Shown piece after piece: positions 1-7,955 of a stretch of DNA of 64,000 nt. This stretch comes from Amycolatopsis balhimycina FH 1894 (GTDB lineage Bacteria > Actinomycetota > Actinomycetes > Mycobacteriales > Pseudonocardiaceae), in contig NZ_KB913037.1 in assembly GCF_000384295.1 (NCBI RefSeq), positions 598,762-662,761 of the forward strand, read 5' to 3'. Within the stretch, counting starts at the first letter, position 1; each line of letters starts with the position of its first letter. The notes beneath the pieces were generated by a model. It saw only the letters and a list, made by a program, of their open reading frames with translations, was not told the DNA's origin and ran no database searches. Position numbers and translations under genes: made by a program.

Positions 1-30
1 ACCGCGGCGAACCGAAAGGAAGACCAGTGA
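1..30 (+). CDS. possible 3' end of an upstream ribosomal-protein gene (partial)
   Basis: An open frame enters from the window edge and stops at TGA 28-30, giving the last nine residues TAANRKEDQ. Its stop overlaps the GTG start of the next gene (GTGA), the coupling seen throughout this operon. In actinomycete zinc-starvation operons the gene before L31/L32 is often another ribosomal-protein paralogue such as S14, S18, L28 or L33, so this could be the tail of one. Nine residues cannot identify it. Confidence 0.3.
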   Translation, partial: TAANRKEDQ

Positions 31-281
31 AGAACGGCATCCACCCCGATTACCACCCCGTGGTTTTCAAGGACTCGTCCACCGGCGACAGTTTCCTGAC
101 CCGGTCCACCATCACCTCCGACCGGACCATCGAATGGTCCGACGGCAACACCTACCCGCTCGTCATGGTCGACATCAGCTCGTGGTCGCACCCGTTCTGG
201 ACCGGCACCCAGCGGATCATGGACAGCGCCGGCCAGGTCGAGAAGTTCCACCGCCGCTACGGGAAGCGAGGCAACCGCTGA
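27..281 (+). CDS. rpmE2: 50S ribosomal protein L31 type B (zinc-independent paralogue)
   Basis: An 84-residue L31 of the long type B form. It opens [14 protein letters not shown] and carries the typical [10 protein letters not shown] segment near residues 50-60 followed by a basic C-terminus. It has no cysteine, so the CxxC zinc site of type A L31 is absent. Such C-minus paralogues replace the zinc-binding protein when zinc is scarce and are normally repressed by Zur. The GTG start is preceded by AAGGAAGA. The stop overlaps the ATG of L32 (TGATG), so the two are translationally coupled. The Zur operator would lie upstream of the window. Confidence 0.95.
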   Translation: MKNGIHPDYHPVVFKDSSTGDSFLTRSTITSDRTIEWSDGNTYPLVMVDISSWSHPFWTGTQRIMDSAGQVEKFHRRYGKRGNR

Positions 282-430
282 TGGCCGTCCCGAAGCGGAA
301 GATGTCCCGCAGCAACACCCGGTCCCGGCGGTCACAGTGGAAGGCCGCCGTGCCGGACCTGGTGCCGATCAAGGTCGACGGCAAGGTTCAGCTGGTCCCG
401 CGCCGGCTGATGAAGCACTTCCACTCGTGA
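281..430 (+). CDS. rpmF: 50S ribosomal protein L32 (cysteine-free paralogue)
   Basis: A 49-residue basic protein opening [20 protein letters not shown], the standard L32 N-terminus. The C-terminal half ([19 protein letters not shown]) lacks the four zinc-ligand cysteines of C-plus L32. Together with L31B upstream it forms a zinc-sparing ribosome module. It starts inside the L31B stop codon, and its own stop (TGA 428-430) overlaps the GTG start of the following remnant, so all three were one coupled transcript. Confidence 0.93.
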   Translation: MAVPKRKMSRSNTRSRRSQWKAAVPDLVPIKVDGKVQLVPRRLMKHFHS

Positions 431-615
431 CGGTCCCGGTCACGGTGTTGTCCGGCTTCCGCGGCGCGGGCAAGACGACGTTGCTCAACCAACTGGTGTT
501 CATCGGCGTCGACCTGGCCGGGGACGCGTTGCTCGCCGCGTTGGGTGACTGCCTCGGCGACGTCGCGACCGGGCCCGACCCGTTCCCGGAGTGGGGCCCG
601 GTCCACGTCCACTGA
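427..615 (+). pseudogene. internally deleted COG0523 (CobW/YciC-like) metallochaperone GTPase gene
   Basis: The 62-residue frame opens with the COG0523 P-loop, VTVLSGFRGAGKTTLLNQL (Walker A G-x4-GKT), and passes almost at once into a segment resembling the family C-terminus (VFIGVDLAGDALLAALGDC, then PDPFPEW just before the end). COG0523 proteins are roughly 350-400 residues, so about 300 codons covering the CxCC metal motif, Walker B and guanine-specificity loops are missing, with the frame preserved. Zur operons of actinomycetes often end in such a gene after the ribosomal paralogues, matching this position. The start overlaps the L32 stop (GTGA). The remnant cannot be a working GTPase; whether the short peptide is made is unknown. 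Confidence 0.8.
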
Positions 616-654
616 CTCGTGAGCGTTCCGGACGGCCCGGAGCGCTCACGAGTC
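614..654. terminator. bidirectional hairpin between convergent genes
   Basis: Arms 614-630 and 638-654 pair over 17 bp with one G-T wobble (GACTCGTGAGCG / CGCTCACGAGTC at the base) around a 7-nt loop. It overlaps the stop codons of both convergent genes (TGA at 613-615 and the reverse stop at 653-655). There is no T-tract, so it may be a factor-assisted terminator or one of the intergenic palindromes recurring in this genome. Confidence 0.6.
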
Positions 655-1327
655 ACTTCTGGAAGAACTTCACGTTCTTCCACTGGGTCTGCGCGTTCGC
701 CGCCTGGAGCGTGCCGTACACGCCGTACTTGAAGTAGTGCGTGCCCGTCGGGCCGGATCCGCTGGCCACGAGCTTGCCGCCGAGGTAGACGGAGACCTTG
801 TTCGCGGTGGCGTCGTGGATGACGTTGACGTGCACCCACTTGCCGAAGACTCCGGTGGCGAGCACCTTGCCCAGGCCGCGGAGGGTGCCGCCGTCGGCCG
901 CGTAGGCGCGGATCATCAACGTCGTCGCGCCGGGCCCGTCGTTGCCGAAGATCTGCATGCACGACTCGTCTTCGGTCGGACCGGCCACCTTCAGGTCGCC
1001 CTCGAAGTGGCGGAGCCCGGTCTTGTAGTCGTTGTGGACCCGGACCTCGACCCGGTTCGACGACTTGCTCAGCAGCTTGAACGTCTCCACCCCACCGGAG
1101 CGGCTGTAGGACACGCCGTCCTCGGCTGCCTGCGTCGTGGTGGCCCAGTCGTGCGGATGGGCGGTGCCGTGACTGACCACCTGGATCGTCTTCGAGGGGT
1201 CGACCTGGGTCCAGCCGGTGCCGATCACGGCGGCCTGCGGGACGGGCGCCGCCGAGGCGGCGGTGACCGGAATGGCCAGAGCGGCCGCGACCACGATGGC
1301 CAGTCCGGCCAGGCGCGGACCTGACAT
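653..1327 (-). CDS. secreted concanavalin-A-like (polysaccharide-lyase/lectin fold) protein
   Basis: About 224 residues. A signal peptide (MSGPRLAGLAIVVAAALAIP with an ASAAP-type cleavage region near residue 27) predicts Sec export. The mature part has beta-sandwich features seen in alginate-lyase-2 or GH16-like proteins: HFEGDLKV, an SCMQIFG strand, KWVHVNVIHDA with a KVSVYLGGK strand, and a C-terminal HYFKYGVYG...WKNVKFF. The KFGVYG-type strand and C-terminal Arg/Lys-aromatic end resemble polysaccharide lyase family 7, but I cannot confirm catalytic residues, so a carbohydrate-binding role is equally possible. I chose ATG 1325-1327 because GGAGAGGAG precedes it; the upstream in-frame ATG at 1393 would bury the signal peptide. 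The palindrome at 1404-1421 probably controls it. Confidence 0.65.
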   Translation of the reverse strand: MSGPRLAGLAIVVAAALAIPVTAASAAPVPQAAVIGTGWTQVDPSKTIQVVSHGTAHPHDWATTTQAAEDGVSYSRSGGVETFKLLSKSSNRVEVRVHNDYKTGLRHFEGDLKVAGPTEDESCMQIFGNDGPGATTLMIRAYAADGGTLRGLGKVLATGVFGKWVHVNVIHDATANKVSVYLGGKLVASGSGPTGTHYFKYGVYGTLQAANAQTQWKNVKFFQK

Positions 1328-1403
1328 GCCTTGCTCCTCTCCCTGAGCCGAGCGCGGCGTCGTCGCCACGCTTCCAAGGTAGCCGCCGAACATCGGATGT
1401 AAA

Positions 1404-1421
1404 GACCTTTCTTGAAAGGTC
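1404..1421. promoter_or_regulatory. 18-bp perfect palindrome, candidate operator
   Basis: GACCTTTCTTGAAAGGTC is an 8-bp inverted repeat around TT, about 75 bp upstream of the secreted lectin-fold gene and 400 bp from the divergent MarR promoter. Its size and symmetry suit a dimeric repressor such as a LacI/GntR-type sugar regulator. The regulator is not identifiable from this window. Confidence 0.45.
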
Positions 1422-1504
1422 CCGATCAGCGGAATTCCTTACAGCCAGGGAGATCGTCGTGATTCAGACTGGACCATCAAGCCGATTGATCCGATGAAAG
1501 CACT

Positions 1505-1801
1505 TCAGTGGTCGTCGTAGTGGTCCTCGTGGACCGCGTGGCGGTGTCCGTCGTGCAGGTAGTCGACGTGCTCGCCGTGGGGCACCGCCACGTGGCCGCA
1601 GCCGTCGCCGTGGGTGTGGTCGTGGCCCGCGTGCGGTACGTGCCCCGCGATCTCGCACTCGTCGAAGTGGCCGTCGTGCGGCCGGTGCAGGTGCCCGTCG
1701 TGGGCGTAGTCGACGTGGTCGCCGTGCGGGACCGCCGCGTGGCCGCAGCCCTCGCGGTGGATGTGGTCGTGGCCGGCGTGCCGCACGTGCGGGCTGGTCA
1801 T
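1505..1801 (-). CDS. histidine-rich metal-binding protein with an internal duplication
   Basis: A 98-residue protein with 27 histidines and three cysteines (positions 19, 49, 68). Two halves repeat with a 49-residue offset: HVRHAGHDHIHREGCGH from residue 5 and HVPHAGHDHTHGDGCGH from residue 54, each followed by AVPHG(D/E)HVDY and a D-G-H tail. It has no signal peptide or membrane segment. GGAAGGGG precedes the ATG. The composition indicates binding or buffering of zinc, nickel or another transition metal, and it lies 1 kb from a zinc-starvation ribosomal operon. Short proteins of this kind are sometimes annotated as zinc transporters, but nothing here is a transporter. The function is otherwise unknown. 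Confidence 0.75.
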   Translation of the reverse strand: MTSPHVRHAGHDHIHREGCGHAAVPHGDHVDYAHDGHLHRPHDGHFDECEIAGHVPHAGHDHTHGDGCGHVAVPHGEHVDYLHDGHRHAVHEDHYDDH

Positions 1802-1909
1802 CGGCTGCCCCTTCCAGGTGTGTCCATTTCGGACGGTAACACCGGGCCCGGCCCCGGCCCGGGCGAAACCTCCCGGCTCACCCGATAGCGGCGCTCGCGT
1901 CCGAGTTGA

Positions 1910-1937
1910 TCAACCCAGGTTTATCAGTCTAGGTTGA
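1910..1937. promoter_or_regulatory. candidate MarR operator
   Basis: Inverted arms TCAACC (1910-1915) and GGTTGA (1932-1937) flank a partly symmetric core, with a second small palindrome GTTGATCAAC at 1905-1914. The element sits directly on the start of the MarR-family gene, the usual place for autorepression that would also control the downstream transporter. Confidence 0.5.
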
Positions 1938-1942
1938 CGAAT

Positions 1943-2377
1943 GTGACGGACGAGGAGCTCCTCCAGGCGAGCGCCGACCTGCGCGTCGCCCTCGGCCGGC
2001 TGATCCGGCGGCTGCGCCAGGGATACGTCGCCGGCGAGCTGACCCTGCCCGAACGCTCGGTGCTCTCCCGGCTCGACCGGGAGGGCCCGGCCACGCCGGG
2101 CTGCCTGGCCGACCTCGAACGCGTCAAACCGCAGGCCATGGGCGTCACGCTCGCCGGGCTCGTCGGCCGCGGGCTCGTCGAACGGCGCAAGGACGACTCC
2201 GACGGCCGCAAGGTGCTGATGTCGGTCACCGAGGCCGGCATCAAGCTGCTCACCGACCGGCGGTCGCGGACCACGCGGCTCATGGCGGCCGCGCTGGCCG
2301 AGAAGTTCACCGCGGCCGAGCAGCGCGAGCTCGCCGCGGCTATCCCGCTGATCGAACGGCTGGCGGACGAGCTGTGA
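1943..2377 (+). CDS. MarR-family transcriptional regulator
   Basis: About 144 residues with a MarR winged helix: helices around LRVALGRLIRRLRQG, recognition region TPGCLADLERVKPQAMGVT, and wing GLVERRKDDSDGRKVLMSVT. The Asp-Gly-Arg-Lys wing is typical of the family. GTG 1943 is preferred because AGG lies 9 nt upstream; TTG at 1934 would fall inside the presumed operator. Its stop overlaps the GTG of the MFS transporter, so regulator, transporter and hydrolase form one operon. The likely role is a ligand-relieved repressor of the efflux/hydrolase genes; the ligand is unknown. Confidence 0.88.
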   Translation: MTDEELLQASADLRVALGRLIRRLRQGYVAGELTLPERSVLSRLDREGPATPGCLADLERVKPQAMGVTLAGLVGRGLVERRKDDSDGRKVLMSVTEAGIKLLTDRRSRTTRLMAAALAEKFTAAEQRELAAAIPLIERLADEL

Positions 2378-4044
2378 GCTACAAGTGGGTCGCGCTGTCC
2401 AACACCACACTCGGCGTGCTGATGTCCGCGCTCGACGGCTCGATCGTCATCATCTCGCTGCCGGCGATCTTCCGCGGCATCGGGCTCGACCCCCTCGCGC
2501 CGGGCAACATCGGCTACCTGCTGTGGATGATCCTCGGCTACCTGCTGGTGCAGGCCGTGCTGGTGGTGACGCTGGGACGGCTCGGCGACATGTTCGGCCG
2601 GGTCAAGATGTACAACCTCGGCTTCGTCATCTTCAGCGTCGCTTCGGTGGCGCTGTCGTTCGACCCGTTCCACGCCGGCGGCGGCGCGTTGTGGCTGATC
2701 GGCTGGCGGGTCGTCCAAGCCGTCGGCGGGTCGATGCTGACGGCGAACTCGGCCGCCATCCTCACCGACGCCTTCCCCACCGAACAGCGCGGCATGGCGC
2801 TGGGCGTCAACCAGATCACCGCGCTGGCCGGGCAGTTCCTGGGTCTGGTCGTCGGCGGCCTGCTGGCCGAGATCGACTGGCGCGCGGTGTTCTGGGTCAG
2901 CGTGCCGTTCGGGCTGCTGGGCACGATCTGGTCGATCCGCAGCCTCCGCGAGGTCGGGACGCCGAAGCGCGCGAAGATCGACTGGGGCGGCAATGTCACG
3001 TTCGCCGCGGGCACCGCGCTCCTGCTCGCCGGCATCACCTACGGTATCCAGCCCTACGGCGGCGGCGCGACCGGCTGGGGCAACCCGTGGGTACTCGGCG
3101 GGATCGGCGCCGGCGTGCTGCTGCTCCTGCTGTTCGGCGTCATCGAGACCCGCGTCGCCGCGCCGATGTTCCAGCTGAGCCTGTTCAAGATCCGCGCGTT
3201 CGCCGCGGGCAACGTCGCCGCCTTGCTGACTTCGGTCGCGCGTGGTGGCATGCAGTTCATGCTCATCATCTGGCTGCAGGGCATCTGGCTGCCCCTGCAC
3301 GGCTACGACTACGAGCAGACGCCGCTGTGGGCCGGGATCCACATGCTGCCGCTGACCGTCGGGTTCCTCCTCGCCGGCCCGGTGTCCGGGTACCTCTCCG
3401 ACCGGTTCGGGGCGCGGCTGTTCGCCACCGGCGGGCTGCTCCTGGTCGCGGTGGCCTTCGTCGGGCTGCTGGCACTGCCGGTGGACTTCCCGTACCCGGC
3501 GTTCGCGGCCCTGCTCGTGCTGAGCGGCGTCGGCCAGGGCATGTTCGCCGCGCCCAACACGTCGGCGATCATGAGCAGCGTGCCGACCGATCAGCGCGGT
3601 GTCGCCTCCGGCATGCGGGCGACGTTCCAGAACTCCGGGACGTCGCTGTCGATCGGCGTCTTCTTCTCGCTGATGATCGCCGGGCTGGCCTCGTCGCTGC
3701 CGCAGACGCTCACCGGCGGGCTGCAGGCCCACGGCGTCCCGGCGCCCGTCGCCGACGGCGTCGCGCAGTTGCCGCCGGTGAGCACGCTGTTCGCGGCGTT
3801 CCTCGGCAGCAACCCGGTCGGGCACCTGCTCGGCCCGGACGTCCTTTCCGGACTGCCGCCCGCGGACCGGGCGACGCTCACCGGCGGCGAGTTCTTCCCG
3901 CGGCTGGTGTCCGGCCCGTTCCACCACGGCCTGGTGGTCGTGTTCACCGCGGCCGCGCTCATGGCCGTCATCGCCGCGGTGGCTTCCGCCGCGCGCGGCG
4001 GGCGTTACTTCCACACTCCCGAGGAAGTCAAGGAGTCTCAATGA
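2374..4044 (+). CDS. MFS drug/proton antiporter, DHA2-like (14 membrane segments)
   Basis: 556 residues, the length of 14-helix DHA2 exporters (EmrB/QacA type). It starts directly with a membrane helix (VALSNTTLGVLMSALDGSIV, carrying the conserved acidic residue in TM1). The loop GRLGDMFGRVKMYNLG is the MFS motif A between TM2 and TM3, and GWRVVQAVGGSMLTANSAAI matches the TM4 motif B region. A second motif A-like loop, SGYLSDRFGARL, lies in the C-half. It is translationally coupled to the MarR gene upstream (GTGA) and the hydrolase downstream (ATGA), suggesting export of a toxic compound that the hydrolase can also act on. Confidence 0.9.
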   Translation: MSYKWVALSNTTLGVLMSALDGSIVIISLPAIFRGIGLDPLAPGNIGYLLWMILGYLLVQAVLVVTLGRLGDMFGRVKMYNLGFVIFSVASVALSFDPFHAGGGALWLIGWRVVQAVGGSMLTANSAAILTDAFPTEQRGMALGVNQITALAGQFLGLVVGGLLAEIDWRAVFWVSVPFGLLGTIWSIRSLREVGTPKRAKIDWGGNVTFAAGTALLLAGITYGIQPYGGGATGWGNPWVLGGIGAGVLLLLLFGVIETRVAAPMFQLSLFKIRAFAAGNVAALLTSVARGGMQFMLIIWLQGIWLPLHGYDYEQTPLWAGIHMLPLTVGFLLAGPVSGYLSDRFGARLFATGGLLLVAVAFVGLLALPVDFPYPAFAALLVLSGVGQGMFAAPNTSAIMSSVPTDQRGVASGMRATFQNSGTSLSIGVFFSLMIAGLASSLPQTLTGGLQAHGVPAPVADGVAQLPPVSTLFAAFLGSNPVGHLLGPDVLSGLPPADRATLTGGEFFPRLVSGPFHHGLVVVFTAAALMAVIAAVASAARGGRYFHTPEEVKESQ

Positions 4045-4781
4045 CCGACGAAATCGTCGCCGGGACCGTCACCATCAGCGGTCACGGCGGGGACGAGCTC
4101 GAGGCCTACCTGGCCAAACCGACCGACGCGACCCCGCGCGGCGGTGTCGTGGTGATCCACCACCTGCCCGGCTACGACGCGGCGACGAAGGAGATGGTGC
4201 GCCGCTTCGCCGTCGAGGGCTACAACGCGCTCTGCCCGAACCTGTACACCCGCGAAGCACCGGGCGCGGACCCGGACGACGCGGCCGCGATGGTCCGCGC
4301 GGCCGGCGGCGTCCCGGACGACCGTCTGGTCGGGGACGTCTCCGGGGCGGCCGACTACCTGCGCGCCCTGGAAAACGCGAACGGCCGGATCGGCGTGATC
4401 GGGCACTGCTCGGGCGGGCGTCACGCGTTCCTCTCGGCCTGTTCCCTGGACCTCGACGCGGCGGTGGACTGCTACGGCGCCTTCGTCGTCAACGACCCGC
4501 CCGAAGCCATGAGGATGATGAAGCCGCTGCTCGGCCTGGCCCCGCAGCTGTCCTGCCCGCTGCTGGGCATCTTCGGCGCCGACGACCAGTTCCCCGGCCC
4601 GGACGAGGTGGCGGTCTTGGCGGCCGAGCTGGAGAAACTCGGCAAGGAGCACGAGTTCCACACCTACGCCGACGCCGGTCACGCGTTCTTCGCCGTCGAC
4701 CGCCCGAGCTACCGCCCCGAAGCCGCGAAGGACGGCTGGGAACGCATCCTCGACTTCTACGCGCGCACGCTCACCGTCTGA
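4041..4781 (+). CDS. dienelactone hydrolase family protein
   Basis: 246 residues with an alpha/beta-hydrolase fold. The nucleophile elbow is GVIGHCSGGRHAF with cysteine, as in dienelactone hydrolases, rather than serine. The acid is probably the Asp in GADDQFPGPDE and the base the His in DAGHAFFAVDRPSY; all three triad positions are present. It starts within the stop codon of the MFS transporter (ATGA). Family members hydrolyse dienelactones or other small esters. In this operon it probably modifies the MarR ligand or the exported compound, but the substrate is not known. Confidence 0.88.
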   Translation: MTDEIVAGTVTISGHGGDELEAYLAKPTDATPRGGVVVIHHLPGYDAATKEMVRRFAVEGYNALCPNLYTREAPGADPDDAAAMVRAAGGVPDDRLVGDVSGAADYLRALENANGRIGVIGHCSGGRHAFLSACSLDLDAAVDCYGAFVVNDPPEAMRMMKPLLGLAPQLSCPLLGIFGADDQFPGPDEVAVLAAELEKLGKEHEFHTYADAGHAFFAVDRPSYRPEAAKDGWERILDFYARTLTV

Positions 4782-4792
4782 GAGGACTCGCC

Positions 4793-5065
4793 ATGTGCAC
4801 CTACCTGACCGAGAAGTTCGCCCTCGAAGGCAGTGGCAAGGGCGCCCGCGGCTGGTTCCGCCTGACCGAGGGCACCGTGTACGTCGACCACCCGGTCCAC
4901 GCGCCGTACGGGCACACCGTCAACATCGACTTCCGCAGCCCGGCCCTGGGCGCGTCGGCGCGGGTCGCCCTCGAACTCACCGAAGAAGACGCCCTGGCCC
5001 TGGCGGACGCGATCCACGCGGCCGTCAAATCCGCCCCGGCCGGCCTGGCCTCCCGCACCCAGTAG
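4793..5065 (+). CDS. small conserved protein (DUF6295-like)
   Basis: A 90-residue protein opening MCTYLTEKFALEGSGKGARG, which resembles the actinobacterial DUF6295 family; this assignment is from memory. A TVYVDHPVHAPYGHTVNIDF segment suggests a small beta-rich domain with several histidines, followed by a helical tail (LTEEDALALADAIHAAVKS). It has no signal or membrane segment. It lies 11 nt behind the hydrolase with a GAGAGG ribosome site, so it is the last gene of the MarR operon. The function is unknown. Confidence 0.75.
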   Translation: MCTYLTEKFALEGSGKGARGWFRLTEGTVYVDHPVHAPYGHTVNIDFRSPALGASARVALELTEEDALALADAIHAAVKSAPAGLASRTQ

Positions 5066-5072
5066 CCGAAGT

Positions 5073-5123
5073 CCGTGAATGGCACATTGAGGGACTCTAA
5101 GTCCCTCAATGTGCCATTCACGG
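5073..5123. repeat. 24-bp perfect hairpin, interspersed palindrome family (copy 1)
   Basis: Arms 5073-5096 and 5100-5123 are exact reverse complements around a 3-nt loop, followed by CTTTT. It separates convergent genes and can act as a terminator. The core (5074-5122) is the same length as the hairpin at 13392-13440 and differs by four compensated base pairs plus one apex base. Confidence 0.85.
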
Positions 5124-5127
5124 CTTT

Positions 5128-6534
5128 TCACGGCGTGTAGAGGGCGCCCAGGAACTCGAGCAGGAGGCGCTCCCGGAGTGGGGGTGGCGCTGTGGCGAGG
5201 AGGGCGTTGATCGGGGCCATGCGGTCCGGGAGGCCGGAAGCGCCGCCGAGACCTGCCGCGGCGAGGAGGTCCGCGAACTGCGAAGACGTCAGCGTGTCGG
5301 GGTCGAGGGCCGCGACGAACTCCGCCACCGCCGGGTCCACGACCACCGGACCGGCGGCGCGGGCCGCGTCGACCGAGGCGGCCAGGTCGGCGAGGAACTC
5401 CTTCTCGCCGCCGTGGTTCGCCGCCGTGACCGTCAGGTGCAGGTTCACCGGCGACGTCAGATGAGCGAACTGCGGCTGGACGTACCAGCCGCGTGCCTTC
5501 ATCTCGTCGGCCACCGTGAACAGGTCGAAGCCGTCGTCGCCGGTGAACGCGATCAGCGTCGACACCGGGTCGCCGAGCACCCGCAGACCGGGCAGTTCCT
5601 CGATACCGGAACGGATCCGGGACGTCGCCTCACGCGCGGCGGTCGCCAGCTTGAGGTACCCCTCGGAGCCGAGGTGGTGCACCACCGCCCACGCCGCGGC
5701 GAGCGGGCCGCCGGAGCGCGTGCTCTGGATCGTCGTGTTCAACATCGTGTAGCCCGGCCAGGCCGCGCTCGCGAAGTAGTGCGTGCGCCGCAGCTCGGCC
5801 GACGCGTGCAGCAGCACCGACGTCCCCTTCGGGCAGTACGCGTACTTGTGCAGGTCGACCGAGATGCTGGTGACGCCGGGGACGCGGAAGTCGAACGGCG
5901 GGACATCCGCGCCGAGGCGGGCGAAGTACGGCAGCACCCAGCCGCCGATGCAGGCGTCGACGTGCATCCGGACACCCCGCTCGAGAGCCGCCGCGGCGAT
6001 CTCCGGCACCGGGTCGAGCACGCCGTGGGCGTACGACGGTGCGCTCGCCACGACCAGGACCGTCGAGTCGTCGATCGCCGCGGCCATCGCCGCCGGGTCG
6101 GCCCGGAACGTCACCGGGTCGACCGGGACGTCGATCCGGCGCAGCCCGAACAGGTGCGCCGCCTTGTGGAACGCCGCGTGCGCGGTGGTCGGCAGCACGA
6201 TCGACGGCGACGGCCGTCCGTCGCGCGCGGCGAGCACCGCCAGCAGGCACGACTCCGTCCCGCCGGACGTCACCGAGCCGACCACCCCCGGGACGTCACC
6301 CAGCAACCGGGACGCCGCGAGAACGAGGTCGTTCTCCATCTTCAGCAGGCTCGGGAACGCCGTCGGATCCAAACCGTTCGCCGACGACGCCAGCGCGTGC
6401 GCCGCCGCACCGAGGGAGTCCACTTCGGACATTCCGCTGTCGTAGACGTAGGCCAGCGTGCGGCCGCCGTGCGTCGGCAGGTCACCCGCGCGCAGCGCCC
6501 GCAGCCGGGCGAGGACGTCCTCAGGCGGGTTCAT
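5128..6534 (-). CDS. PLP-dependent decarboxylase/lyase (sphingosine-1-phosphate-lyase-like)
   Basis: 468 residues of the fold-I group II decarboxylase / S1P lyase superfamily. Visible landmarks are the phosphate-binding region VTSGGTESCLLAVLAA, the PLP-ring aspartate in MHVDACIGG, and the Schiff-base lysine in SISVDLHKYAYCPKG. The sequence around residues 215-245 resembles S1P lyase more than glutamate decarboxylase. The substrate could be a sphingoid phosphate or an amino acid. The start overlaps the end of the upstream transporter gene by 14 nt, so the pair is one operon on the minus strand. Confidence 0.88.
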   Translation of the reverse strand: MNPPEDVLARLRALRAGDLPTHGGRTLAYVYDSGMSEVDSLGAAAHALASSANGLDPTAFPSLLKMENDLVLAASRLLGDVPGVVGSVTSGGTESCLLAVLAARDGRPSPSIVLPTTAHAAFHKAAHLFGLRRIDVPVDPVTFRADPAAMAAAIDDSTVLVVASAPSYAHGVLDPVPEIAAAALERGVRMHVDACIGGWVLPYFARLGADVPPFDFRVPGVTSISVDLHKYAYCPKGTSVLLHASAELRRTHYFASAAWPGYTMLNTTIQSTRSGGPLAAAWAVVHHLGSEGYLKLATAAREATSRIRSGIEELPGLRVLGDPVSTLIAFTGDDGFDLFTVADEMKARGWYVQPQFAHLTSPVNLHLTVTAANHGGEKEFLADLAASVDAARAAGPVVVDPAVAEFVAALDPDTLTSSQFADLLAAAGLGGASGLPDRMAPINALLATAPPPLRERLLLEFLGALYTP

Positions 6535-7870
6535 GCCGCGGTTCCAGCACCGACCGCCGCAGCAGCGGCAGGGCCAGCGCGATGAGCACGCCCGGGATGA
6601 CCGACGCCCCGACGAGGATCGCCAGGATCGCGCTGTGCGGCTGGTCCGCCGTCGCGTCGGTGCTGGACACGTACCCGCCGAACGCGAGGATGATCGCCCA
6701 CAGCCCGCCGCCGAAGGCCAGGCCGAGCGTCTCCCCCGCGGTCCACACGCCCGCGGCGATGCCGGCCCGTGTCTCGCCGGTGCGCTCCTCCTCGGCGGTG
6801 ATCAGGTCGGGCAGGATGGCCAGCGGGAACACCGAGATCCCGGCGTAGCCGACCCCGCACAGCGCCACGAAGACGAACGACACGACCAGCGGGGTTTCGC
6901 GCGCGAAGACCAGGCCGAGCAGCCCGACCGCGAAGGCCGCGGTGGCCAGGCGGAAGCCGTTGAGCTTGCCGACCCGGTCGCCCAGGCGCGGCCACAGCGG
7001 CATCGTGATCAGCGCGGGACCGACGAAGATGACGAACAGGATCGTCCCGTAGCTCTCCTTGCCGAGGATGCGCTGGGCGAAGAACGGGATGGCGGCGAGC
7101 ACCGTGCCGATGCCGAGCGCCTGGATGAAGTACGTGCCGAGCAGCCAGCGGAACGGCCGCCACGCGGCGAGCGTCCGCACCAGCTCCTTCAGGTTCACGG
7201 TGTTCGGCCGCAGCGAGCCGACCGGCGCGTCCTTGAGCCCGAAGTACACCAGCAGCGTCGCGGCCAGCACGATCAGCCCGATCACCACGGCCATCAGCCG
7301 GTAGCCGGCGACCCCGTCGATCGCGGCGGTGATCGCCGGCGCGCCGCCACCGCAGATCAGGATCGTCACGGCCAGCACGCCGATGCGGACGCTGGTGAGC
7401 TTCGTGCGCTCGGTCGCCGACTCGGTCAGCTCGGCGGGCAGCGCGTTGAACGGCACCTGGAACAGCGCGTACGCCGTGGCACACGCGGCAAACGTGATCG
7501 CCACGTACAGCGCGTCCGGCAGCGGGCTCCCGAACCCGGGGTGGGCGAACATCGCCGCGAACAGGATCGCCACGCCGATGCCGCCGATGAGCAGGAAGCG
7601 ACGGCGGCTGCCGGTCTTGAGCAGGTCGGCGTCGGACAGCCGGCCGGCGATCGGGTTGAACAGCACGTCCCAGGCCTTGGGCACGAACACGATCGCGGCG
7701 GCCCAGCCCGCGGGCACGGCCATCGTGTCGGTCAGGTACTTCACCAGCACCAGTCCGGGGACCGTGCCGAAGGACCCGGTGACGAACGAGCCGAGCGAAT
7801 AGCGGAACCTCGTCCGGCCGGACAGCGTCGCCAACAGGTCCTCCTCGAATGCGTACCGGGTGCAGGCCAT
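6521..7870 (-). CDS. GPH (MelB-like) cation symporter
   Basis: About 449 residues with twelve predicted membrane segments. The segment FVPKAWDVLFNPIAGRLSD in TM2/loop 2-3 carries the conserved Asp of the glycoside-pentoside-hexuronide symporter family, and loops such as KTGSRRRFLLIGG match the family's cytoplasmic loop. The start at ATG 7868-7870 places MACTRYAFEEDL before the first helix; an upstream in-frame extension is arginine-rich and looks non-coding. It overlaps the PLP enzyme gene by 14 nt, implying import of that enzyme's substrate or export of its product. Confidence 0.85.
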   Translation of the reverse strand: MACTRYAFEEDLLATLSGRTRFRYSLGSFVTGSFGTVPGLVLVKYLTDTMAVPAGWAAAIVFVPKAWDVLFNPIAGRLSDADLLKTGSRRRFLLIGGIGVAILFAAMFAHPGFGSPLPDALYVAITFAACATAYALFQVPFNALPAELTESATERTKLTSVRIGVLAVTILICGGGAPAITAAIDGVAGYRLMAVVIGLIVLAATLLVYFGLKDAPVGSLRPNTVNLKELVRTLAAWRPFRWLLGTYFIQALGIGTVLAAIPFFAQRILGKESYGTILFVIFVGPALITMPLWPRLGDRVGKLNGFRLATAAFAVGLLGLVFARETPLVVSFVFVALCGVGYAGISVFPLAILPDLITAEEERTGETRAGIAAGVWTAGETLGLAFGGGLWAIILAFGGYVSSTDATADQPHSAILAILVGASVIPGVLIALALPLLRRSVLEPRHEPA

Positions 7871-7955
7871 GAGTATTCGATCTCGGCGCGCACCCGGTAG
7901 TGGTCGAGGGGAATCGTGCCATCGTCGTGACCAAGGCCACGGAGCGACCCGCCGG

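Noticed and set aside
4041..4781. Dienelactone hydrolase as the missing siderophore-release thioesterase
   Set aside because: It is in a separate MarR/MFS operon 18 kb from the siderophore genes, has a cysteine nucleophile and has no iron box.
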